NCBI RefSeq assembly: GCF_003480915.1
Contig: NZ_QUKD01000002.1
Span: 1 to 64,000 of the forward strand
Origin: Parabacteroides sp. TM07-1AC
GTDB taxonomy: Bacteria; Bacteroidota; Bacteroidia; Bacteroidales; Tannerellaceae
Direction of reading: 5' to 3'
Length of the DNA: 64,000 nt
The position numbers and the translations under genes were made by a program. The notes under the pieces were generated by a model. The model worked only from the letters and a program-made list of their open reading frames with translations, made no database searches and was not told the DNA's origin. Position 1 is the stretch's first letter. Each line of letters opens with the position of its first letter. Positions 18,704-28,226 of this stretch are shown in pieces.

Positions 18704-19813
18704 TTATTTCGTCAGGAACGCCTGGTACTCATTCCACATGCCCTCGATGCTGCTATCTTCACCGAAGACACTTTTTATCGCTTTATCGAAACTCCAGACT
18801 TCCAGGTCGCGGACAGTCAGATGGAATTTACGTATAGCATCCGGATCTTTGGTTTTCAGCCATTGGATAAAGAAACCCGTTGTGCGGTAACCATCCATCC
18901 AGTTACCTCCGGGCTTGCGTGTATTCATATCAAAAAAACCGGCTTCTGCCCGCACTGCATCAGCCATTCCTTCGATACAGGCCCAAAATTCCTTATTGGT
19001 GGAATAACTCCCGATACCTCTCGGTTCGAACTGATAGGCATGAACCAACTCATGGTATAAGACGCCACGTGTCTCAAAGTCGAGTTTATACAACGACTCG
19101 TTGGCTGACTTCTCTATGTGTTGTGTACTGTATTCGATGGAAATAACAGGGGGATTGCCGGATTTGGCAGATACACCGTCGTAGTCTTTCAGTGTATATT
19201 GAATGGTCTGCACGTCATTCATCGTATCCTGGGCGGTATAGAAAAGGATTTCCGCTACCTTTTCGGCATGGTATTTTATGTAAGCGTCCGGATCCTGCAC
19301 CAGGTCGGCATAGATGGACGCCCCCTTTGTCTGAGGATCGAGTACCTCGAAGTCTACTTCGGGATATCTGAAATCTTTCCAGTCCGTCAGGAGGTTCTTT
19401 TCTGAGAAAGAGACATCGCCTATTATCAATATATCATTTCCCTCAGTGGACGCTTCCAACATATACTGTTTATAATTTGAAGGATTAGCTATCGTGCAAA
19501 GTATCTCCTGATAGCGGGAGCAGAAACGCTGGTCTTTGCGTTCGTCAATCACGACCCATTTCGTTCCGTCGTACGAACCTTTTAATGTCCAGGTTGCCGG
19601 ATCGTGTTCCGGCGTTTCTCCCGATGAGTAGAGTTTGTAACTTTGGATAGGAATGCTGCATTGAGTATCAAAAACGATTTTATTTAAGCCCTGCGCTCCC
19701 GTATAACAAGTGGTAGGATCTCCGTCCGATAATTCCGGGACATTTACAGAGATATTTTCCCTACATGCAGAGAATAAGAGTAAGCTAACTACTACAATTA
19801 CATATTTATTCAT
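18704..19813 (-). CDS. Lipoprotein with discoidin-like and BSP metallopeptidase domains
   Basis: The N-terminus has a lipoprotein signal with Cys17 (LLLFSAC). Residues 25-135 look like an F5/8-type (discoidin) carbohydrate-binding fold (DGDPTTCYTG, WTLKGSYDGTKWVVIDER). Residues 165-360 match the plant and bacterial basic secretory protein family. Its zinc motif is HELVHAYQ (His254, Glu255, His258), followed by EGMADAVR at 281-288. BSP proteins are predicted zinc peptidases. The gene ends 17 bases before the GH92 gene, so they form an operon. A peptidase that acts on mannosylated glycoproteins is a reasonable inference. Confidence 0.88.
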   Translation of the reverse strand: MNKYVIVVVSLLLFSACRENISVNVPELSDGDPTTCYTGAQGLNKIVFDTQCSIPIQSYKLYSSGETPEHDPATWTLKGSYDGTKWVVIDERKDQRFCSRYQEILCTIANPSNYKQYMLEASTEGNDILIIGDVSFSEKNLLTDWKDFRYPEVDFEVLDPQTKGASIYADLVQDPDAYIKYHAEKVAEILFYTAQDTMNDVQTIQYTLKDYDGVSAKSGNPPVISIEYSTQHIEKSANESLYKLDFETRGVLYHELVHAYQFEPRGIGSYSTNKEFWACIEGMADAVRAEAGFFDMNTRKPGGNWMDGYRTTGFFIQWLKTKDPDAIRKFHLTVRDLEVWSFDKAIKSVFGEDSSIEGMWNEYQAFLTK

Positions 19814-19972
19814 AACAACACAACTTTACTGTTAACTCAATAATGCATTCACTATCCAAAGAAAACAACTCCCCAAAAACGCCTTTGTCTGAAAATGCCT
19901 ATCAAACAAGGGCGGTGATAAATCACGAATGCAATATTAGTTAGTTTTCATTTCCCTCGGTTATTCCTCAAA

Positions 19973-20025
19973 TACCAAAAGAGTGTCATAATCTGCCGGA
20001 TGTAGATTATGACACTCTTTTGGTA
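19973..20025 (-). terminator. Perfect 22-bp hairpin after the hybrid sensor gene
   Basis: TACCAAAAGAGTGTCATAAT... (19973-19994) pairs without mismatch with 20004-20025 around a nine-base loop. It lies between the sensor gene and the BSP gene. The A/T ends on both sides suit a bidirectional terminator. Confidence 0.7.
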
Positions 20026-20070
20026 ATCCGGGACACTGATGGTTTCTTACAGGAAATGTCGAATGCTTCG

Positions 20071-20139
20071 GTTCGATGTCGTCGAGACGGTCGCTTCGAC
20101 GCCATCGAAAGGATCGTCTCGACACCGTCGAAAAGATCG
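20071..20139. repeat. Phased near-palindrome cluster B
   Basis: Three tandem 23-base units (20071, 20094, 20117) share TCGA, TCGA and TCG at fixed places. A degenerate fourth may precede them at 20048. The last unit resembles the first in reverse complement (shared GTCTCGAC and TCGAA). It starts six bases past the sensor's stop codon, on its downstream side. The rest of 19814-20144 holds only the hairpin at 19973. Confidence 0.75.
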
Positions 20140-20144
20140 AGGGG

Positions 20145-23100
20145 TTAATTCTTCCGATATTCACCTGGTGTTTGGTTATACTTGGAGGCGAACTCGCGGT
20201 AGAAATAGGATTTATTTGAGATACCTACTTTATAGATGATCTCCTGTACATTCAGATTGGTCGTTACCAGCAATTGGGCAGCATACGTCAGCCGGTAATC
20301 CTTAATAAAGTCGGTCGGAGTAAGCGGAGATATTTTCTTGAACCGACGGTAAAGCGAACGGGTATTCATACCCATTTTCTCTGCAATCAGCTCGGGACGC
20401 AAAGTTTCCTTATCCAGATTCTCTGTGATGATAGCAATAACTTCATCCATAAATTCTTTGTCTTCCTGATGGATCAACTGTCCCCCGGATTGCTCGTAAG
20501 CACTTTCCGGTGAATAGTAGTAATCTTTCAGTTCCTTCTTGCTTGTCATCAGACGATTCACCACCGAACGGAGCACAACCGACGAGAACGGTTTAGTCAG
20601 GTAAGCGTCAGCCCCCAGGTCCAATCCTTCAGCCTGATCGCTTTCGGAGATACGGGCGGAAACGACGATCAACGGGATATGCCGGGTAAACTTATCCGAC
20701 TTCACGCGACTGATCAGCTCCAGGCCGTCTATATCCGGCATCATTATATCTGTAATAATAAGAGCCGGTGTTTGTTTCTCCATCAAAGCGAGTGCCTCTT
20801 CTACACTGAACGCTTCTTCTATCGTATAAGCCGGGGATAAGGATTCTTTGATAAGCCAGACAATATCTTTATTGTCGTCTACCACAAGGATGCAAGGTTT
20901 GTCATCCGCAGATACCGGTATCCCTATCTCACCCTGATCCGGAGAAGTCGCTAAAATACAGGTATCAGGTTCTTCGTTATCTTCCACCGTACCGTCTTCA
21001 TCTACTTCCAGATGTGGTAACCGGACGATAAATTCAGCAAATTTACCTTCTTCACTTTTCACTTCTATCGTACCACGCAAAGACTGCACCATACTATGAC
21101 AGATAAACAATCCCAAACCGTTTCTGGAAGTCATTTGGGTATAATTGTTTCCATCCAGATCACCCAGTATACGATATCGGTCAAAGATTGTATTCAGGTC
21201 TGCTTCCGATATTCCTTTACCAGTATTATATACGCTGATGACTAACGAATCATCCTCTATCGTTGCCGAGATACGGATGCTACCGGCCTCGTCCGTATAT
21301 TTGAAAGCGTTGGATATCAGATTAACCAAAATCTTCTTCAGACCGGTAGGATCGGTATTCCAATTAAGAGAGTCCGGCAGAGATATCGTAAAGTTTATTC
21401 CATTCTGCTCAGCAATAGGGGTAAAGGAGTCGTATTGCCTGCGGATAATATCGGAAACGGAAGTCTTTTTAATACTGAAATAGTTCATTCCCGCTTCCTC
21501 AATCTTGCGGAAGTCGAGGATTTCCTGGATCAGTTCGTTAAGGCTTACTACGTTATCCCGCAATATACGGATATATCTTATCAGTTTATTATCCGAAGTA
21601 TTCTCCGCATAAGTATGGATATAATCCCCCACCCCGTTGATCAAAGTAAGCGGAGTGCAAAGTTCATGTGTGATATTGGCGAAGAAATTCAGCTTTGCCT
21701 CATATAGTTTTTCTTTTTGTTCTTCCCTGATCTTCCGTGCAACGAGTTGTTGCTTTTCTGCCATTCTCCGGTTGAAACGGTAAAATAACCCCGTTAATAA
21801 AAGAAGAAATGCAAACACATATAATACGATTGCCCAGGTTGAACGATACCAGGGAGGAAGTACCTTCAATGGTAAAAGGTATTCGCGGGCATTCGAGTCA
21901 TACACATCGTTTTTGTAGCGGACTTTCAGTACATAGTTACCGTAAGGAAGTTTGGTGAACGATATTTCGTTATTCTTCTGTAATTCCGTCCAGCCGGTAT
22001 TATAATTCTGCAACAGGTAAGAGTATTCATAGTTTTCTCCATGAATATAATCTGTTGCAACAAACGAGATATTAAACGTCGAGATATCCGGAGGAATCAC
22101 GAGCTGGGCAGACTCTGCATCCGTATAGTCGTAAAGACTGACCGTCTCCCCTCCCATCTTCAGTTCAAAGAAATGAAGGTCCGGCCGAAAGTTTTCCAAC
22201 TGGTCATTTTGGGGGTCGATCCAGACGAGACCATCGATACCACCGAAAAACAACCGTCCGGTATATTCGCATATCCAATAGGCGTCATCCGAGAATTCAG
22301 TAACTTTCAACTCCTGATACCCATAGTTATGAAAGAAACTGTTACGGGGATTATATTTCGTCAATCCTTTATTGGTACTTAACCAGATACATTCATCCCG
22401 GTCTTCCAATATACCGTGGATCATATCGTTGCTGATACCGTCACTCCTGTCGAACTGCCTGACATCACAAGTGCCTGATGAATTACATTTCATACGGGTC
22501 ATTCCGGAACTGGCGCCCAGATAAAAAGTCGAGTCGCTACTATAATACAGGCTTAATACGTCACCAATTGCCTGGTTGGATGAATTATTCATCGACATAA
22601 AGTCATATTCCCGGGTAAGCAGGTCAAAACGTGCCATCCCGTATCCGCCGCGACTACCCAGATATATAGTCGATTTTCCGTCGTAATACATCGAATAGAA
22701 TTCGTTACAGACTTTTCCATCCTTCTCCAGTTGATAGGAATCAATGTATTCGACGACCAGACCCGATTTACTTTTCTCCAGAATAACCTCGATCAATCCA
22801 TCCCCTGTCGTGGCTACCCATAAAGTAGAATCGTTTACCTCACAAATAGAATGCACATATCTTAATTTTGTATCGATCTTACTGGGAAGTGTATGCACCT
22901 TCCCATCTTCATACGAATAATAGGAAAGCCCCGGACCATCCGTTCCGATCCATACCAAAGAATGATACCGGCTCTTATAAAAACAATATACACGGTTATT
23001 AGAAAGTCCGTTGGCTGTGGTATAACGAGTTATCTTATCGGAAGGTATCTGTTTTCCCTTATAAGAATCATACTCCTTTATACGAACAAAGCCATCGCCT

Positions 23101-24173
23101 TTTGTTCCGAACCATAACGTTTTATCTTCGTCGGTATAAACCGAACGTACAGGATTACGCATCACAAAAGGCAAATCTTCCAGCAACAACCCGTCAAAAC
23201 GCTCAGACTTATCGTAAAACATCCTGACACCTTGTCCGTCCGTTCCGATCCAAAGAATATTCTGTTTATTGTCTTTAATCATACTAAAAATACCGATATT
23301 CAGATCGAAAGCTCCTTCCGGATCATCCAAATCCATCAATAAACCATCCCTGAACGCCAGGTATTGTTTCGACTGAAAAGAAACAATACGGGATATATCC
23401 CCATATTTCTTCATCCATACGGAAAGATCAGACAAATATTTTTCCTTTTTATCCTTCATTCCATATTGATACAATTTGTTCTCAGTATCCACATAATAGA
23501 GAACACCTTCTTCATAAAAAGCCTGCCTTATCTCTTTATCATGTATTTTGCTTTCTTTTATCTGTAATTTAAGAGGTAAAGTAGAATAATCCGGAATGAT
23601 CTTTTTCAGAAAGCCGTCAGACGAAAGGATATAAAAATCCCCTTGCTCATCGGTAAACAAGGCTTTTACTGCATCCGGTGTTATCCCTTCTGTATAAATA
23701 TCCTGAAAAGAACCAGCCCGGGCGGTATAACAAGAAATAAAATTCTTCCGGCTTACCAATAGCGTATTTTCCAGAGCGTCAGCAACAATCAGGCGGCATT
23801 CGGGATATTCCATATACGACTCCGTCACTTTGCGTTCTCTCAATGAAAACCGGTTCAGCCCCATCGAGGTCGAGATCCATAGATATTCTCCGCCACCTCC
23901 CGAAATCTTATGAATAATATTGCTGCAAAGTGTATTTTTATTATCAGGTTCAAAACGGTAAACATAGGTATTCTTCCCATTATACAAGTTCAATCCGTCA
24001 TACGTTCCAAGCCATATATAACCATGAGTATCCTGATAAATATCTATTATCGCATTATTCGACAAATCAATATTATTCGCTTTATGGAACGCCATCGATG
24101 CCGCTCCTTTAAAAAAAGGACACAGCAGGAATAAGCCCAATAATAGAAATCGTATTGATAGGAATCGAGTCAT
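20145..24173 (-). CDS. Hybrid two-component system sensor-regulator (HTCS)
   Basis: This one-protein signalling system detects a sugar breakdown product in the periplasm and switches on a nearby locus. The 1342 residues run: signal peptide, two seven-bladed propellers of Reg_prop repeats (many W-GT-DGL elements, e.g. YIWLGTYDGLNLY) to about 690, a Y_Y_Y domain, and one membrane helix at about 780-803. Then come the kinase with phospho-acceptor His836 (NITHELCTPLTL), an ATPase domain (GLGLFICHSM), a receiver (ITDIMMPDIDG) and an AraC helix-turn-helix at the C-terminus. The H-box normally reads HELRTPL, and here the Arg is Cys839. Its likely target is the downstream BSP-GH92 operon. Confidence 0.94.
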   Translation of the reverse strand: MTRFLSIRFLLLGLFLLCPFFKGAASMAFHKANNIDLSNNAIIDIYQDTHGYIWLGTYDGLNLYNGKNTYVYRFEPDNKNTLCSNIIHKISGGGGEYLWISTSMGLNRFSLRERKVTESYMEYPECRLIVADALENTLLVSRKNFISCYTARAGSFQDIYTEGITPDAVKALFTDEQGDFYILSSDGFLKKIIPDYSTLPLKLQIKESKIHDKEIRQAFYEEGVLYYVDTENKLYQYGMKDKKEKYLSDLSVWMKKYGDISRIVSFQSKQYLAFRDGLLMDLDDPEGAFDLNIGIFSMIKDNKQNILWIGTDGQGVRMFYDKSERFDGLLLEDLPFVMRNPVRSVYTDEDKTLWFGTKGDGFVRIKEYDSYKGKQIPSDKITRYTTANGLSNNRVYCFYKSRYHSLVWIGTDGPGLSYYSYEDGKVHTLPSKIDTKLRYVHSICEVNDSTLWVATTGDGLIEVILEKSKSGLVVEYIDSYQLEKDGKVCNEFYSMYYDGKSTIYLGSRGGYGMARFDLLTREYDFMSMNNSSNQAIGDVLSLYYSSDSTFYLGASSGMTRMKCNSSGTCDVRQFDRSDGISNDMIHGILEDRDECIWLSTNKGLTKYNPRNSFFHNYGYQELKVTEFSDDAYWICEYTGRLFFGGIDGLVWIDPQNDQLENFRPDLHFFELKMGGETVSLYDYTDAESAQLVIPPDISTFNISFVATDYIHGENYEYSYLLQNYNTGWTELQKNNEISFTKLPYGNYVLKVRYKNDVYDSNAREYLLPLKVLPPWYRSTWAIVLYVFAFLLLLTGLFYRFNRRMAEKQQLVARKIREEQKEKLYEAKLNFFANITHELCTPLTLINGVGDYIHTYAENTSDNKLIRYIRILRDNVVSLNELIQEILDFRKIEEAGMNYFSIKKTSVSDIIRRQYDSFTPIAEQNGINFTISLPDSLNWNTDPTGLKKILVNLISNAFKYTDEAGSIRISATIEDDSLVISVYNTGKGISEADLNTIFDRYRILGDLDGNNYTQMTSRNGLGLFICHSMVQSLRGTIEVKSEEGKFAEFIVRLPHLEVDEDGTVEDNEEPDTCILATSPDQGEIGIPVSADDKPCILVVDDNKDIVWLIKESLSPAYTIEEAFSVEEALALMEKQTPALIITDIMMPDIDGLELISRVKSDKFTRHIPLIVVSARISESDQAEGLDLGADAYLTKPFSSVVLRSVVNRLMTSKKELKDYYYSPESAYEQSGGQLIHQEDKEFMDEVIAIITENLDKETLRPELIAEKMGMNTRSLYRRFKKISPLTPTDFIKDYRLTYAAQLLVTTNLNVQEIIYKVGISNKSYFYREFASKYNQTPGEYRKN

Positions 24174-24199
24174 TATTATGTTTATTATTGATCAGACGA

Positions 24200-24207
24200 C
24201 AAATATA
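24200..24207 (-). promoter_or_regulatory. -7 box of the hybrid sensor gene
   Basis: Minus-strand TATATTTG lies 26 bases before the ATG. Confidence 0.6.
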
Positions 24208-24322
24208 ATCCATCTTTTCCGTAATATTAAAACTTTTTAAGCTTAAAGGAATAAAGGATTATTAATAAAGCGATAACTTCGCATATTCGAAGGTGATAAT
24301 ATCGTTTTAACACATATAATAT

Positions 24323-25435
24323 ATGAAAAAGTATCTACCTCTTGCTGCTTCCGCACTGCTTCTTGCTGCCTGCAGCGAAAAACCGGGTTACGAAATAACC
24401 GGTACAGTATCAAACGCCGATCTGAATGGAAAGTATGTATACCTCTATGAGTACGGAAATCCGGATGTCCCACCTTTGGACAGTGCATTAGTGGAAAACA
24501 ACACTTTCAGATTTCAAGGGACACAAGAGGGTTCGCTGCTTGCTACTCTTCAGTTCTCGACGGATGTTGTTCCCGAAGAACGTGGCAAACCCAATTTGTT
24601 TAAAACAACCTTCACCCTTGAAAACGGAAAAATCATCGCCAACCTCGATACATTCTCTGTTGTGACCGGAACACCGGCCAATGATGCAGAAAAGGCATTG
24701 AAAGATGAGATCGCTCCGATTTATGATGAAATGGGTAAACTGGGGGATGCCATCCGTTCTGAAGATAAAGATATAGCCAACGCCGCAGAAAAGAAGTATG
24801 ACGAATTCAGCGAAAAGATCACACGGGCAATTTGTAACTATATCCTGGCCCATATGGATCAAAAAATGTCTGCTAAATATACGTTTGACAACCGTTACAA
24901 TCTGAGTGAAGAACAACAGAGTGAAATCATCGCACAGGCTGACTCAACTTTCAAGGCATTCCCGGGTATCGACAAAATGATGAGCCGCCTCGAAATACTG
25001 AAAAATGTAGCTGTCGGCAAACAGTTCGTAGATTTCGAAATGGCTGATCCTAAAGGTGAAGTTCACAAACTGTCTGAATTTGTAGGTAATGGTAAAGTTG
25101 TCCTGATCGACTTCTGGGCATCCTGGTGTCCTCCTTGTCGTAAAGAAACACCGCATTTAGTCGAGCTATACAAACAATACAAGAATAAAGGTTTTGAAAT
25201 CGTTGGTATTTCATTGGATAGTAAAGCCGATGCATGGGCAAAAGGCGTAAAAGACCTGAACATTACCTGGACACAACTGTCTGACCTGAAAGGCTGGCAG
25301 AATGCAGGTGCCGCTCTATACGGAGTAAACAGCATTCCTCATACGGTTCTGGTCGACAAAGACGGTACAATCATCGCCAAGAATATTCATGGTGAAGAGA
25401 TAGATGCCAAACTACAGGAGACTCTAAATAAATAA
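24323..25435 (+). CDS. TlpA-like thioredoxin-fold lipoprotein with DUF4369
   Basis: A lipoprotein signal ends at Cys17 (LLLAACSEK). Residues 22-120 resemble DUF4369 (YEITGTVSNADLNGKYVYLY), a beta-sandwich common before Bacteroidetes thioredoxins. A helical linker leads to an AhpC/TlpA thioredoxin domain from about 230, with the active site WCPPC at 268-272 and the cis-proline region NSIPHTVLVDKDG. It is probably a periplasmic disulfide reductase. The OsmC gene begins 5 bases after its stop, so the two are co-transcribed. This links periplasmic thiol reduction with peroxide defence. Confidence 0.92.
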   Translation: MKKYLPLAASALLLAACSEKPGYEITGTVSNADLNGKYVYLYEYGNPDVPPLDSALVENNTFRFQGTQEGSLLATLQFSTDVVPEERGKPNLFKTTFTLENGKIIANLDTFSVVTGTPANDAEKALKDEIAPIYDEMGKLGDAIRSEDKDIANAAEKKYDEFSEKITRAICNYILAHMDQKMSAKYTFDNRYNLSEEQQSEIIAQADSTFKAFPGIDKMMSRLEILKNVAVGKQFVDFEMADPKGEVHKLSEFVGNGKVVLIDFWASWCPPCRKETPHLVELYKQYKNKGFEIVGISLDSKADAWAKGVKDLNITWTQLSDLKGWQNAGAALYGVNSIPHTVLVDKDGTIIAKNIHGEEIDAKLQETLNK

Positions 25436-25440
25436 GGTAT

Positions 25441-25887
25441 ATGTCCGCTCAGATCACATTAAAGTGGAAAAAAGATTCTACTTTTGAAACCGAGTTGAAC
25501 GGCCACCCGATCATCATCGATACCTCCGTAGAAAACGGGGGTAACGATGAAGGGCCGCGCCCCAAAGCTCTGATGTTGGTTGCCTTGGCCGGATGTACAG
25601 GCATGGATGTAGCCCCCCTTTTCCGGAAGATGCGGGTACATTTTGAAAGTCTCTCCATTGACGTCACCGCAGAAACATCCGACGGCATTCCGATGGTCTA
25701 CACCGGCTTTCATGTGACTTACCATGTTGTTGCCAACCCAGCCGACAGCGCCAAAATAGTGAAAGCAGTCCGCTTATCACAAGAAAAGTATTGCGGAGTA
25801 ACGCTTATGATGAAAAAGATAGCTCCTGTCACCTGGGATATCATCCTCAACGGAACACCTCTAAATGTTGATTCCACAGAGAAATAA
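25441..25887 (+). CDS. OsmC/Ohr family peroxiredoxin-like protein
   Basis: OsmC-type proteins reduce organic hydroperoxides with two cysteines. Both are present: Cys52 in ALAGCTGMDV and Cys118 in SQEKYCGV. The 148-residue length and the fold order are normal for the YhfA-like branch of the family. It sits directly behind a TlpA-like gene. Confidence 0.92.
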   Translation: MSAQITLKWKKDSTFETELNGHPIIIDTSVENGGNDEGPRPKALMLVALAGCTGMDVAPLFRKMRVHFESLSIDVTAETSDGIPMVYTGFHVTYHVVANPADSAKIVKAVRLSQEKYCGVTLMMKKIAPVTWDIILNGTPLNVDSTEK

Positions 25888-25923
25888 CAAACCTGCCCTG
25901 TTGCATGGAAAAATTAAAAACTC

Positions 25924-25931
25924 TATCTTTG
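25924..25931 (+). promoter_or_regulatory. -7 box of the NifU-like gene
   Basis: TATCTTTG lies 80 bases before the ATG at 26011 and gives a leader of about 75 bases. Confidence 0.65.
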
Positions 25932-26010
25932 TGCGGCTTTAACAAAGGCGATATTACATAGAAATTAGCATAAAGTTTTATTATCACTTTAATATAATAA
26001 ATTAGCGATT

Positions 26011-26703
26011 ATGATTTATTCACATGAAGTTCAACACATGTGTGTTGTAAAGAAGGGAGCCAACCATCCTTGTGCTCCGATTCCTGAAGAAGGAAAATGG
26101 GTTAGATCTACTCAGATCACTGACATCTCAGGTTTGACTCATGGTGTGGGTTGGTGTGCTCCTCAGCAAGGTGCATGTAAACTGACACTGAACGTAAAGG
26201 AAGGAATCATTCAGGAAGCTCTGGTTGAAACAATCGGTTGCTCTGGTATGACTCACTCTGCTGCGATGGCATCAGAAATCCTTCCGGGCAAAACTCTTCT
26301 GGAAGCATTGAACACTGACCTTGTTTGCGACGCTATCAACACAGCTATGCGCGAATTATTCCTGCAGATCGTTTACGGACGTACACAGTCTGCTTTCTCA
26401 GAAGGAGGTCTGCCTATCGGAGCTGGTCTGGAAGACTTAGGTAAAGGTCTGCGTAGCCAGGTTGGTACTATGTTCGGTACTTTGGCTAAAGGTACTCGTT
26501 ACCTGGAAATGGCAGAAGGTTACTGTACCCGTATGGCATTAGACGCTGACGATCAGGTAATCGGATATGAATTCATCCACCTGGGTAAATTCATGGAAAT
26601 GGTAAAGAAAGGTATCGATGCTAACGAAGCATTAGAAAAAGCTAAGGGTTCTTACGGTCGTTTCAAAGAAGCTGTAAAATATATCGATCCTCGTAATGAA
26701 TAA
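26011..26703 (+). CDS. NifU/IscU-like iron-sulfur scaffold protein
   Basis: This 230-residue protein resembles the N-terminal scaffold domain of NifU/IscU (KLTLNVKEGIIQEALVETIG, then CSGMTHSAAMASEILPGKT). Cysteines lie at 11, 21, 49, 56, 77, 106 and 172, enough for a cluster site. It always seems to travel with the GGGtGRT protein, as here. The codons (GGT, GCT, CTG, GAA, AAC) are those of strongly expressed genes and differ from its neighbours. A role in holding or building an Fe-S cluster is inference from the fold. No sulfur donor gene is nearby. Confidence 0.8.
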   Translation: MIYSHEVQHMCVVKKGANHPCAPIPEEGKWVRSTQITDISGLTHGVGWCAPQQGACKLTLNVKEGIIQEALVETIGCSGMTHSAAMASEILPGKTLLEALNTDLVCDAINTAMRELFLQIVYGRTQSAFSEGGLPIGAGLEDLGKGLRSQVGTMFGTLAKGTRYLEMAEGYCTRMALDADDQVIGYEFIHLGKFMEMVKKGIDANEALEKAKGSYGRFKEAVKYIDPRNE

Positions 26704-26887
26704 GAAAACACTGACACGCGTCCTGATCGGGCTAATTATCATAACTGTTATCGCGACGGTAATCACCTACTTCATCATGAAGCCGGACCGTCCCTGGATG
26801 GCATTTTATATGGCCTGTTGCGGCGGTGTACTTGTTTTCAACTTTCTAATATCTTTATTCCTGGTAAATAAGAATTTAAAAAAGTAA
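26696..26887 (+). CDS. Small two-helix membrane protein between the NifU-like and GGGtGRT genes
   Basis: This 63-residue protein has two hydrophobic helices (LIGLIIITVIATVITYFIM and VLVFNFLISLFLV) around a short DRPWMAFYMACC segment. Its ATG overlaps the stop of the preceding gene by eight bases, which indicates coupled translation. It may anchor the two soluble partners at the membrane, but that is inference from position. Confidence 0.75.
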   Translation: MNKKTLTRVLIGLIIITVIATVITYFIMKPDRPWMAFYMACCGGVLVFNFLISLFLVNKNLKK

Positions 26888-26894
26888 AAATAAT

Positions 26895-27896
26895 ATGGCT
26901 TTATTTGAAAGTTACGACCGTCGTATCGATCATATCAACGCGGTTTTAAAAGAATATGGTATCAACGGTATCGAAGATGCAAAAGCTATCTGCGACGCTA
27001 AAGGTATTGATCCTTATACAATGTGTAAGGAAACTCAACCTATCTGTTTCGAAAATGCTGCATGGGCTTACGTTGTAGGTGCTGCTATCGCTATCAAGAA
27101 AGGTTGCACAAGCGCTGCTGACGCTGCCGAAGCTATCGGTATCGGTCTGCAGGCATTCTGTATCGCAGGTTCTGTTGCCGACGACCGTAAGGTTGGTATC
27201 GGCCACGGTAACCTGGGTGCACGTCTGCTTCGCGAAGAAACAAAATGTTTCGCATTCCTGGCAGGTCACGAATCTTTCGCTGCTGCTGAAGGTGCTATCA
27301 AGATCGCTGAAATGGCAAACAAAGTTCGTAAAGAACCGTTGCGTGTTATCCTGAACGGTCTGGGTAAAGATGCTGCTATGATCATTTCCCGTATCAACGG
27401 CTTTACTTATGTTCAGACTCAGTTCGACTATGCAACAGGTGCTTTGAACGTGATTAAAGAAACTCCGTATTCAGAAGGTCTTCGTGCAAAAGTAAAATGC
27501 TACGGTTGCGACGACGTTCGTGAAGGTGTTGCTGTAATGCGTGCTGAAGGTGTTGACGTATCTATCACAGGTAACTCAACTAACCCGACTCGTTTCCAGC
27601 ACCCGGTAGCCGGTACATACAAGAAAGAATGTATGGAAAATGGCCATAACTACTTCTCTGTTGCTTCAGGTGGTGGTACAGGCCGTACTCTGCACCCGGA
27701 TAACATGGCTGCAGGTCCTGCTTCTTACGGTATGACCGACACAATGGGCCGTATGCACGGTGACGCTCAGTTCGCCGGTTCTTCATCAGTTCCTGCTCAC
27801 GTAGAAATGATGGGATTCTTGGGTATGGGTAACAACCCGATGGTAGGTGCTACTGTTGCTGTAGCTGTTGCTATCGAGGAAGCTATGAAGAAGTAA
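26895..27896 (+). CDS. GGGtGRT protein
   Basis: This 333-residue protein is of the family named after its motif, seen here as SGGGTGRT at 258-265. It has nine cysteines (33, 44, 51, 71, 89, 118, 202, 205, 246), including CYGC at 202-205. The C-terminal half is rich in glycine and methionine (GMTDTMGRMHGD, MGFLGMGNNPMVG). There is no signal peptide. The gene uses a highly expressed codon set and is co-transcribed with the NifU-like gene. The function is undescribed as far as I know. An Fe-S or metal-cofactor role is the natural hypothesis. Confidence 0.88.
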   Translation: MALFESYDRRIDHINAVLKEYGINGIEDAKAICDAKGIDPYTMCKETQPICFENAAWAYVVGAAIAIKKGCTSAADAAEAIGIGLQAFCIAGSVADDRKVGIGHGNLGARLLREETKCFAFLAGHESFAAAEGAIKIAEMANKVRKEPLRVILNGLGKDAAMIISRINGFTYVQTQFDYATGALNVIKETPYSEGLRAKVKCYGCDDVREGVAVMRAEGVDVSITGNSTNPTRFQHPVAGTYKKECMENGHNYFSVASGGGTGRTLHPDNMAAGPASYGMTDTMGRMHGDAQFAGSSSVPAHVEMMGFLGMGNNPMVGATVAVAVAIEEAMKK

Positions 27897-27918
27897 TCTG
27901 ATAAATTACTTATATATG

Positions 27919-27952
27919 AACTCCTGCAATCTTTGGGTTGCGGGAGTTTTTT
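27919..27952 (+). terminator. Terminator of the GGGtGRT operon
   Basis: AACTCCTGCAA pairs with TTGCGGGAGTT around a short loop and is followed by six Ts. Confidence 0.9.
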
Positions 27953-28070
27953 GTTTATGGAAATAACTTATTTACTTCTCCTTTTTGGCTAATAAAAAAA
28001 TACTTCTTATTTGATTTCTTCAATTGAACATGTTTTTTTGTGGAAAACAATACCAATAAAGAATACCATA

Positions 28071-28157
28071 ATGAACAATATGAAATTTTTGATGCAGTTC
28101 CCAATAATGTGCTTTATGGTATTGATGACAAGCTATATTTCATTGACACACAAATAA
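28071..28157 (+). CDS. Possible 28-residue hydrophobic peptide
   Basis: A short frame encodes a peptide that begins MNNMKFLMQFPIMCF and is hydrophobic for about 20 residues, then ends STOP after LTHK. CAATACC...AAAG (28049-28062) and CTTTATGGTATTG (28112-28124) flank part of it as an inverted repeat. It could be a small membrane peptide, the remnant of a lipoprotein gene, or chance. The rest of 27953-28226 holds nothing I can support. Confidence 0.25.
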   Translation: MNNMKFLMQFPIMCFMVLMTSYISLTHK

Positions 28158-28226
28158 GATTGAAATAAACATTTTACCACAAAAGTCACTCTCTCACAAA
28201 AGTTGGAGAAATAAATATTCAAATTA

